This document shows, piece after piece, positions 7,673-15,734 of a stretch of DNA of 23,167 bases (within the stretch, counting starts at the first letter, position 1; every line of letters starts with the position of its first letter). The notes beneath the pieces were generated by a model. It had not been told where the DNA came from. It ran no database searches and was given only the letters and a program-made list of their open reading frames with translations. The stretch spans positions 1 to 23,167 of the forward strand of contig JASSUF010000017.1 of assembly GCA_031963365.1 (NCBI GenBank). Direction: 5' to 3'. A program made the translations under genes and the position numbers. Source of the stretch: JASSUD01 sp031963365 (GTDB lineage Bacteria; Pseudomonadota; Gammaproteobacteria; Burkholderiales; Burkholderiaceae).

Positions 7673-8710
7673 ATGTCAGGTATTTCTTCTACTCCCTCTC
7701 TGTCAAATCGAAGCGCTAGCCCGAACATGCCAACTGGACATATTCAACAGGCAAGCCAGCCAGCAGCTATAAACCATTCCAAAGAATTGCAGAATGAGCA
7801 GAGTGCTATAAAAAGGTTGTTTAATAAAATTACAGCGCCACATAACCAAATAATAGATGCACCTCAAGTAGAAATAAAAAGAGTGGTAGCAGAGGCTGTA
7901 GTAAATAATGAAAAGTGTTCTTATAGCACATTCACTAGGAAAGAATTTTCTCCAGATTGTAAATGGGTAGTTTCTTGTGATAGGCGTTTTAATTTGCGTC
8001 TAGCACGCGTAGAGAATGAAGATGATTTTGATGTGATAGGAAAAATTGTAAATAATGGACATATTACTTTTTCTCCTGATAGCATGGGACTCGCCAGGAG
8101 AAAAAATAGTATGTCAACTAGTAGACGGAGATGAGGCTTCAAGAGAGAAATCTTTGTTAAAGATTATGCGTAAAGATAGTGGAAGATTTACATTCTCTTC
8201 AGATAGCCGATCTTTGGTGCTACCTATGCTAACCAAGAATGAAAAGAAAAATAGAGAAGATATAAAAGATAAAACTCTAGAAAGTTTAAATGTGCTTATT
8301 AGCGAGAAAGGTGATGCACAGCGCACAGCAACTATTAGTTATTTGGCTGCTGGGGCAGTTACAGTGGTTTATTCATTAACAGCGGTTGGACTGGGAGTAG
8401 CTACTATAGCTAGTGGAGGCATAGCATCTCCAATCGCAGTTGGAGTAATGCCTACAGTAATGAGTTTTAGCTGGACAGCATTAGGGGTATTGGTATCTAA
8501 ATTAGGTGAGACTACAGAAAAGTTAAAAGAAGAAAGAAAAAATCTTATCGCACAAAAGCCTGTTGTAGAAACAAAGATTAAAACTGTACTACTTCGACCT
8601 GATATAGATAATACTGATGCTGCAGAAATTAAAATTAACACTGAAAATGATATATCTTTTATAACATATTCGGCGGACAAAGAGAATTTTTTTACCGTCG
8701 AACATGGATC
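7673..8710 (+). pseudogene. Truncated, frameshifted WD40-like propeller / membrane protein
   Basis: Paralog of the 498-aa protein at 19145-20641. Frame 1 from ATG 7673 has a Ser/Pro/Gln-rich N-terminus (MSGISSTPSLSNRSASP), then propeller-type strands (FSPDCKWVVS, ITFSPDS). A one-base insertion between about 8078 and 8100 shifts the rest into a second frame (DSPGEKIVCQLVDGDE, then FTFSSDSRSLVLPM), continuing through a long hydrophobic region (TISYLAAGAVTVVYSLTAVG to GVLVSKLG) and SADKENFFTVEHG, which matches SADKKHFFTVVDG of the paralog. The C-terminal propeller is missing: similarity ends near 8705, where the sequence passes into a fragment of another gene family. A shortened product is possible but unlikely to fold as a full propeller. 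Confidence 0.7.
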
Positions 8711-8717
8711 GCTTTCT

Positions 8718-8959
8718 TCTATGTTTATTATGCCCTACAGGCTGGATGTTTTATCATTTTTTTAGAAAGTTTCTATTTGCATAGAATTGAAAAAGATAAT
8801 GAAAATCATGCCTTGATATTGTGGCTTGATATATTAAATGTAGTGTATAGCAGTTTCCTGAGTTGGATTCAAATAAAAAAACTATAGCCCAAAACCGCAC
8901 GCAACCGAATGTATTGCCGGTGAGCAGTATACGAATGGCAAACTATCAAACTGTTTAGC
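8718..8959 (+). pseudogene. C-terminal fragment of the 273-aa His-motif family
   Basis: In one frame it reads FYVYYALQAGCFIIFLESFY then LHRIEKDNENHALILWL, matching the second half of the 273-aa protein (YYLYDGLKSGSFITAALSF, LHLIEKKHDNH). A one-base change in an A7 run (about 8876-8882) moves the end into another frame, KTIAQNRTQPNVLPVSS then IRMANYQTV and TAG at 8957-8959, matching RIAVQEWGQPSLLPQNV and IRMSNYQTI. No start of its own remains; it is joined directly to the truncated propeller gene. Confidence 0.75.
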
Positions 8960-9017
8960 TTGGTAATAAAACATAATTTTTTGCGTATTATTTTATATAT
9001 TTCAAGGATGGTGGTTT

Positions 9018-9146
9018 GCATGTTGGGGTTCGTGCCTCACCCCAACCTACCGTCCTTTGCTTTTTCTTGTGGTTTGTTGAGGTTTGTAAAGCCATTTTAC
9101 ATATGTATCTCGGTAGGTTGGTGGTGAGGAACGAACCCCAACATGC
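9018..9146. repeat. Dispersed palindromic repeat, copy B (best preserved)
   Basis: Left arm 9018-9051 (GCATGTTGGGGTTCGTGCC onward) and right arm 9112-9146 (ending AACGAACCCCAACATGC) are inverted copies about 34 bases long, separated by 60 bases that begin GTCCTTTGC. It is non-coding. Related inverted pairs lie at 3054-3288 and 15544-15662, with a single arm at 22919-22960. The size and structure suggest a MITE or REP-like element. I see no target-site duplication with confidence. Confidence 0.7.
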
Positions 9147-9233
9147 ACTCCACAGTCTTTTTGAATACCTGCATAACATCAGTGAAAAAATAAAAAATAA
9201 CGGCAGAAATATTGCAATCCATTTTAATAGGAG

Positions 9234-10844
9234 ATGTGTGTGATTACCCCCATTTTATCGTCCCAACCCAATAGCATTAGCCTTTCTACACCAGAGTTGC
9301 AAGAACAAGTTGCTGTACAAGAACACAATGATTTATTTACGCTGCTTCATGGCGCTGTTAGTGTATCCATGGATCAACTGGAAGCATCACAAAAAATGCT
9401 ATCGGAGCAAAAAAATAAAGAGAAGAAAAAAGAATTACACGATAAGATCACGATAGCCGTAAAACAGCAAACAGGTATAGAGTTTTGTACCGAAGAGCAA
9501 GATGATCAGGATCTTGCAGAATATAAAAGCACAGTATTAGCTACACTGGAAGAGTGCTTTAGAAGTATACAAAACCAACTGTCTGATTCTACAAATACGA
9601 ATAACGGCCTTCAATTTTTGAATGGTTTATCTCAGCAAATGGTAGCGCTATCTCAGCATATGACCGAGTTGGAAGCAAAAGATGGCGAGCTTGTTGATAA
9701 AAATAGAATACTAGAAGAAGAAAATAGTGCGCTAAAAGAAAAAATAAAAAGCATGCAATCTTCATCGATAGAAAAAATGGATCGTGCTACCTCTCCTATC
9801 ATTCCTCAAAAATATGGCACGTATTTGGGAAAAATTGTGCCCCCCTCTAAAGGTAATAATTTTCTTTTATCCACGGATGGAAAATGGATAGTGGCTGCCC
9901 ATGAGAGCAAAGCTGGCGAAAATTTCTTATTTAACACAGCTGCTTTAGAGTTGGATGGGCGTTTCGCATTTGGAGAGCAAGAAAAATTACCTATTATTAA
10001 AAACTATCTTGCGCAGCATTATTATGTTTCATTTATTTCTCAAGATAGCAATTATTTTGTAGTTAGCTCAATAGAAGGTAGTATTGTGTAGGAGCTTTCT
10101 TCTCCGAAGGAGCCTAGCCTCATTGTAGAGTCACCTGGAATTTATAATGGCTCGTTATTTAAAGCAATCTCATCAGATGGGCATTGGCTTGTATATGAGG
10201 CAATGGGTAAAAATAAATTAAATCTTGTAAAACGCACTGAAAATAACCAAGTCGTACGCACTTTGCAATCGAGCGAGAAGCAGCTTTCCCCTGTTTTTTT
10301 ATTGAATAATAAATGGATAGCTTCTGCTGGGGATAGTGCAGTCTATTTATCTGCACTAGAAGATAATAACGAGATAGAAATTAAACTAGAATCGGATGAA
10401 CAAAAAATAATAGGGCTAGTTGCCTTTGCAGATGGGAAATTGTTAGCAGCAAGATACGCTTATAGTGTTAATGGTAAAGAATGTTGTCGCGCTCGCCTGT
10501 GGAGCATAGACGAGGTCATAGAAAATGCAAAAAGGCCGTATTTTGACTTTGGCGATGAGCATGGTTTTATCCAGGCTATCACCATTTCTGAAAATGGAAA
10601 ATGGTTGGCCTATGCAGATAGCGCGCTAGAAGAGTGTCGGGTTTTAAATATTAGTTCTGATAATAGCAAACTTATTGCCATAATACCTTTCAAATCATTA
10701 AATGAAAAATTGCCGTATATAAACAATATGGCTTGGCAGCAAGCTGCAACAAATCCAACGCTTATTGTGCAGTACGAAGGAAGTATATGGAATATTGCTA
10801 TTTCCAAACTTGATACATCTACTCAACCTGAGTTTATCGTGTGA
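9234..10844 (+). pseudogene. Coiled-coil / WD40-like propeller protein interrupted by one TAG
   Basis: One reading frame runs from 9234 to the stop at 10842-10844 and is broken only by TAG at 10089-10091. Residues about 115-180 are a coiled coil (MTELEAKDGELVDKNRILEE). From about 195 onward propeller-type strands recur (LLSTDGKWIVAA, FISQDSNYFVVSS, ISSDGHWLVYEA, ISENGKWLAYADS). The TAG sits in SIEGSIV-stop-ELSSP, where WD40-type repeats often have Trp, so TGG to TAG is plausible. Downstream, 251 codons remain open and similar in character. AGGAG directly abuts the ATG but is 6 bases from GTG 9240-9242, which may be the true start. If not decayed, it would give a 285-aa N-terminal product and possibly a 213-aa product from ATG 10203. 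Confidence 0.75.
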
Positions 10845-10999
10845 AATGTATTAAAAGGTATTTGTATTGATAATTTTCTTTGTCCTCATTTTGCATGCGA
10901 ATATATCAATATGAATGAATAAGAAGAAGATTTTAGAATATATATTGTATGGTGTAAAAGGTAAAAGATGGTTATCAAATAATATATTAGGAGAAATGT

Positions 11000-11500
11000 A
11001 TGCTAAGTATCAATAATGCTCATGGTTCTGCATCCACACAGCAGGGTATATCTAATCAAAGTCAACAATTAAGAGAGGAGGATGCCGAATATAAAAAGCC
11101 GTTAAGTCTTACTGATATACCCAATATTTCTAATAATCAAGAGAATATAGCATCTATATCTTCGTTAGAGTCATTAAAGCAGCCTTCTGAAAATAATGTA
11201 TTGAATAATGAGGATGACTATTTAAATTCGCTGTATTTTTTAAAAACAGTCGTTGATGGCAATATAAAGTATCATGATGTCATCAAAGAAATGTGTGACC
11301 AAATTAATATGCAAAAAAAGCATATCGCCGAATTGGAGAAAGAATTAGAGGTTCAGAAGGCTAATCATGAAGCGGCGCTTGAAAGTGAAAAGCACAAATA
11401 CTCTAAATTACAGGTAGAGAGAAATCATATACTAAGAACATTAGGAGAGGCGAGAGAGGAAAGAGCATTTTTAATAAGCAAATTTCCAAAACTTGATTAA
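11000..11500 (+). CDS. Coiled-coil protein, 166 aa
   Basis: Function not recognised. AGGAG 6 bases before the ATG supports the start. The first 80 residues are polar and rich in Ser, Asn and Gln (MLSINNAHGSASTQQGISNQ), probably disordered. Residues about 95-155 form a strong coiled coil (QKKHIAELEKELEVQKANHE). There is no membrane segment. It stands 155 bases after the propeller gene and converges on the broken ankyrin gene, with a hairpin between them. The gene at 14814 holds the equivalent place beside the intact ankyrin gene, but I see no clear sequence similarity between the two proteins. Confidence 0.7.
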   Translation: MLSINNAHGSASTQQGISNQSQQLREEDAEYKKPLSLTDIPNISNNQENIASISSLESLKQPSENNVLNNEDDYLNSLYFLKTVVDGNIKYHDVIKEMCDQINMQKKHIAELEKELEVQKANHEAALESEKHKYSKLQVERNHILRTLGEAREERAFLISKFPKLD

Positions 11501-11560
11501 AGAAAATAAAAGTTTTTCTGAAATATAAAAAATAGTTTTGTATTTATACGATAGAAAATA

Positions 11561-11597
11561 CTTCTGCTTCCACTTTTATTGAAAATAGAAGCAGAAG
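11561..11597. terminator. Bidirectional terminator-like hairpin between convergent genes
   Basis: CTTCTGCTTC (11561-11570) pairs with GAAGCAGAAG (11588-11597), with further TTTT/AAAA pairing inside. It lies between the ends of the coiled-coil gene and the ankyrin copy. The minus-strand transcript continues TATTTTCTAT. It corresponds in position and flanks to the hairpin at 15424-15457. Confidence 0.6.
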
Positions 11598-11619
11598 CAT
11601 ACCCATTAATTTATATTTA

Positions 11620-14587
11620 TTATAGAGATACATCTTCGTCATCGCTCAAGAGTGGCCTAAGCGCTGGATCATCTGCCGAATGCATATCACTGGTTAAGGT
11701 GCTTCTTTGAAATATGGAGTGAATAGGAAATACATGCATTGTACCTAAAGGCCGATGTAGCGAGGTTGATGATGCTATGCCAAGATCTTGTACACGACGT
11801 ACAGGTGGCAGAGTGGCAGGTATATGATTAAAAATCACGTTATACCTTTGAAAATAGCTTTGAATAAAATTATAGTAGATCACACGCAAAAAAAAAGGCC
11901 AAGTCATAGAGCGCATTAGGGTGTAAAAACGATGTAGCAGGCGATTAAAATATAACGAGCTAATAATACTGCTATGTTTGATATGGATAGATACGGCCCC
12001 TTTATTTTTTTGTAATATGATGAAAGATTCTGGGTCTCTGAATTTTAATAAAATATATTCCAAAGGGCTTAAAGTAATATAGGCCCCTTTGCTAAACAAA
12101 AATTCCATCATGGAGTGGTGTTTTTCTTTTAGTGCAGTATGTAATGGGGTGTTTTTTTCCGTATGTAAAGGTCTATTTCCATTGCGAAAATAATTATTCC
12201 CTATATGGATGCTATCAACATTTTGGTCAAATAAATGCTTGGCAATTTCTAGCCCTTGTGCATGTGGCTTTATGTAGCAAATAGCATGTAATAATGTCAT
12301 GCCATGAGGGGTGCTTTGAATATTAAGAGGAATGTCTTGCTCTTGATTTTTTTGTATTAAGTACGCTGCAATATGTGCCAAATTTCTCCCATGTTGGCGC
12401 AGTGTTTTTGAAGACGAAAAATAGTCTGCATAAATAGCCGATACAGCAACCTCTGCAGCGGTTTTACCTTCGTGCGATGAAGAAAGGCCAGGCCCTTTTT
12501 CATCTAGTTTTGCCCCTTTTTCAACCAACAACTTGACCATTTCTTGGCATCCAGTTTTTGCGGCTTTATGTAGGATATCTCTTGGTAAATCATGAAGGTG
12601 GGTTCCGTTATTGAACAAATAGCGGGCAATTGGAAGATGAGCATTTTTAATGGCAGTTTCTAAGGCAGCGGTTTTATCTAAAGATGTTATATGGTGCTGC
12701 TCCATAAATTCCAACGCAGATTGCACCATGGATACATTGCCGTGTTTTACGATTTCTGTCAGTGCAGCTGGTATGCGGCTTTGCGCAGGTAACCATCGTA
12801 AGCAGGCCACAATGTGAGCAGGGTTGGTTAGCAGCCATTCTAGGAACTGTGTTTGAATGAATGTGCTTACCTCGATGTTATCAGGGTGCACGAAGCCTTT
12901 TTGTAAGATGCCTGCACGCTGCAGATGAGCGATGTCGATCTGTGCATGTGGGCCCGCTCGTTTAATCAACTTGAGGATATTTAATCCCTCAAAGATCTGT
13001 GCAGAGGTTTTATTTCCATAGGTACTAGCATCATTTATCCATGCTCTAAATTCTGACTCTTCAGAAATCCAGTGTGGGCAGAGCCAATTAAATTGATGCT
13101 AAGAAAGCAAGCCTGTATGGCCTGTGATACGCAATATATCCAATGTTTCAGGGTCACCAACTTCTTTGGCTAGCTCGATGACGGTATATCCATGAGCCCG
13201 TATCGTGACATCCGCACCTTTTTGAAGTAACAACTTGATCATATTGCTTTTTTTCTATGGCAATATGTAGCGGCGTATTTCCGTCTTTTTCACCAAAATC
13301 GTTATCCCGAGCATAAAGAGTTGTGGGATCGTGTTCAATGAACAAAGTGGCCAACTGTGTACGCAATGCGGGGGATTGCACATAACAAGCGGCATGCAGC
13401 AAGGACATACGTTCAGGTTTGCACGACGTGTTAAATGCAATATTTTGCTCTTGTCCTTTTTGGATTAAATAGATGAGAGTATTTAATAGATTTACTCCTC
13501 TCTGTCGAAGTTCAGCTGAAGAATAATATTTAAAGAAACCTATAGAAAGTCTCGATACTACTACATCTATAGCTGTTTTTCCTGTATCCATCAAATACAC
13601 GTCTGATATTACTTTATTAATTCTCACTCCTTTATTAATCAGCAATTCTACTGTTTCAAGGCAGGTAGTATAAGCTGCTTTATGCAGAATATCTTCTGGT
13701 AGGTGATCAATACGTGCTCCAATATCAAACAAATAGCGAGCCATCAAAATATCAGTATTCTGAACTGCTTGTTTTAATGCGCTTTCTCTATCTAAAGGTA
13801 TTTTGTGCTGTACCATAAATTCAAATACAGACTGCACTATAGATAAATTTCTATGCTTTGCCGCTTCTGTGAGTAAAGATGGAATCTCTCTTTGGGGAGG
13901 CATCCATCGTAAGCAGGCCATAATAAAAGCAGGATTTGTTCGTATCCACTCTAAAAACTGCTTCTGAACAAATTTACTAGTATCGATATCGTCAGAGTAG
14001 ATCCAACCTTTTTGTAAGATACCTGCGCTCTGTAGGCGTGTAATGTCAATCTGAGAATTAAGGCTTGCTTCTTGAGCCGACTTCAGTAAATTCAATCCCT
14101 CAAAAATCTGCTTAAAGGTTTTGTCTCCGTATCTATGTGCATCGTGTATCAGTGCTGTAAATTCTGAAAATGACGCAACCCACTTTGGGTAGAGCCAATC
14201 AAATTTTTTATACAAAGCATGGCATCCTTCTATGCTAACTTGAATAAGTTTCCCTTCTTTTTGCATAGTTATTAAAGCTATTTCGTAGGGGGTGAAGTGT
14301 GATAGAGCTTCGATAAGGATAGTGCTCTGTATTTCTGCTGGAAGCCTCAATTTTTTTGAGAAAAGGTATTCTTCCGGTATTTTTTTTTCTTCTACGAGAC
14401 GCTGTTTTTCTGATAGTCCATGCAGTGCTAAAAATATTTCTAGACGTTTAGAGGCGGTATCTTTGTCTTGTGAGGAAAGTATTTCCTTGATGGTATTTTT
14501 TGCATGCGAAGTCTGTATGAACCTTGTGAATAGTGGGGTCGTGACTAGGGCAGCATTTAGTCTAGAGATAGAGCTCGAAAAGATCAT
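11620..14587 (-). pseudogene. Broken duplicate of the 859-aa F-box-like / ankyrin protein
   Basis: Full-length paralog of 15735-18314. ATG 14585-14587 opens a 477-codon frame with the N-terminal region, the F-box-like segment (LPAEIQSTILIEALSHF) and ankyrin units. After codon TAT (13241-13243) five bases present in the intact copy are missing, so the frame ends at 13154 after unrelated residues. The original frame continues (KLLLQKGADVT type) but meets TAG at 13099-13101, in the place of SDN in the intact copy. The C-terminal half is open again to 11620 (449 codons), with no good start codon near its beginning. This copy retains about 35 residues in the first half (QAVQNTDILMARYLFDIGAR) that the 859-aa protein lacks. 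The N-terminal part might still be made as a 477-aa protein. Confidence 0.8.
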
Positions 14588-14813
14588 ATGTGCACACTAT
14601 TGGGTTATCTAAATTTGTTTGAAAACAGGGTCTTGGCTGGATATCTAGGCAGCTTTTTTGTACTTATTTTGTGCGCAATGGCTATTAAACCTTATTGCAT
14701 AGACTAATCTGTTACTGTGTGCGAGAGTATGCATGTTTGGAATAGGCCATTGAACTGATAACTGAAAAGCTTTTATTCAATTGGTTAATTCAAAAAAGTA
14801 GAAGGAAAAACAT
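14588..14813. promoter_or_regulatory. Divergent promoter region, duplicated upstream of both ankyrin genes
   Basis: About 150 bases (roughly 14612-14765) closely match 18358-18510 upstream of the intact ankyrin gene, for example GGTCTTGGCTGGAT and CTAGGCAGCTTTTTTG. On the minus strand a possible -35/-10 pair, TCGCAC and TATGCA with 17 bases between, is conserved with the other copy. The region also carries the start of the plus-strand gene at 14814, whose ribosome site AAGGA is inside unduplicated sequence. Confidence 0.4.
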
Positions 14814-15304
14814 ATGGATCCAGTAACTATAGGCCTTGCAACCGCCGGCATACTTAGTATTAGTGGAGGAGGGTATGGGTGTTACCGTTTGGGAGAGTCA
14901 AATGGGAAAGCAAAAGCAGAAACTGCGCATCAGGGACAGATAGATGGTATAAAAAAAGAATGTGAAATTAAAGTTAATGAGGCTAAAAATAACAATAATC
15001 AAAGATTTCTTAATCTGTACAAGCAATTAATAGTGATGAATCAGTCAACTGTAGACGTCGTAAGGGCGGTGAGAAATACGAATACAGATCAACAACATTG
15101 CAAACTCTTGATCGTTTAATTGGTGTGTTAGATGGTCTACGAAATAGCAATCAAGATGCATTGGCATCTCTTACTCCGGATAATGAGGAGCCTTTAAATA
15201 ATGAGCAAATGCCTATCAACGATGCGGGAGAGGGAAGCTCAGCACCATTGAATAGTTCAGGTGTACAAAATAATGAATTGTTCAATCCTCAGGCTGTAGC
15301 TTAA
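14814..15304 (+). pseudogene. Membrane-anchored coiled-coil protein, apparently frameshifted
   Basis: AAGGA precedes the ATG. The product starts MDPVTIGLATAGILSISGGG, a single hydrophobic segment, followed by a charged helical region (DGIKKECEIKVNEAKN). The first frame ends at 15119 after TNTDQQHCKLLIV. A second frame overlapping it continues the helical pattern (LQTLDRLIGVLDGLRNSNQD) and ends in an acidic, Asn-rich tail (NEEPLNNEQMPINDAGEG) at 15304. A shift near 15085 would join them into a protein of about 160 residues. Without a second copy I cannot tell decay from recoding or a sequence error. The second part could also start by itself from TTG 15098. A strong terminator follows at 15354. 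Confidence 0.5.
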
Positions 15305-15353
15305 TTACATCCTGCATGTCTGGATAAGTGCAATTACAATATGAAATGATAGT

Positions 15354-15402
15354 AAGCCGCTGGTATGACTACGTTAAAATAGTCGAAGCAGCGGCTTTTT
15401 GT
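15354..15402 (+). terminator. Rho-independent terminator
   Basis: AAGCCGCT (15354-15361) pairs with AGCGGCTT (15390-15397), with an inner stem GACTA/TAGTC (15367-15371, 15380-15384), followed by a short T-run. It ends the plus-strand gene at 14814-15304. Confidence 0.75.
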
Positions 15403-15423
15403 ATAAATAAAATAGGAAATGCT

Positions 15424-15457
15424 GCAGCTTCCACTTCTCAAGAAAAGTGGAAGCTGC
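15424..15457. terminator. 13-bp perfect hairpin at the ankyrin gene end
   Basis: GCAGCTTCCACTT (15424-15436) pairs with AAGTGGAAGCTGC (15445-15457). The left flank (TTTGTATAAATAAAATAGG) resembles that of the hairpin at 11561 (TTTGTATTTATACGATAG), so the hairpin belongs to the duplicated ankyrin cassette. Confidence 0.6.
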
Positions 15458-15543
15458 GCTTATTAGTTACTTACGATGTTACGCACGTTATAGAATGGCT
15501 AGTTGTTTATAGGCAGAGTGCAAAGATTAAAAGTAAGTGGTCT

Positions 15544-15662
15544 GCATGTTGGGGTTTGTGCCTCACCACCAACCTACCGTGCTTTGCTATGGTTGATGTA
15601 GTTTTAAAGTCTACCGTATAAACCACTTTGGTAGGTTTTTGGTGGCACGAACCACAAAATGT
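15544..15662. repeat. Dispersed palindromic repeat, copy C
   Basis: The left arm GCATGTTGGGGTTTGTGCC begins at 15544; an inverted, more diverged right arm (GGTAGGTTTTTGGTGGCACG) ends near 15662. The spacer begins GTGCTTTGC, like copy B (GTCCTTTGC). Confidence 0.6.
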
Positions 15663-15734
15663 ATAGTGATAAGCGAGTTGGACATGCAATGCCAAGGTAT
15701 ATTGCATTAACCGTAAAATTAGGTTTGGTATTTA

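Larger units (their letters stand above)
15305..15734. other. Non-coding stretch with two hairpins and a repeat
   Basis: It contains the terminator at 15354-15402, the hairpin at 15424-15457 and dispersed repeat copy C at 15544-15662. I see nothing else between the convergent gene ends. Confidence 0.6.

Noticed and set aside
9018..9146. CRISPR array
   Set aside because: The repeat arms are inverted and occur only as pairs; there is no series of regularly spaced direct repeats.
9016..9243. Small frames over 9016-9243 on both strands
   Set aside because: They consist mostly of the dispersed palindromic repeat.
10089..10091. Reassigned TAG codon
   Set aside because: TAG ends other family members cleanly (2956-2958, 7288-7290), so a local mutation is simpler.
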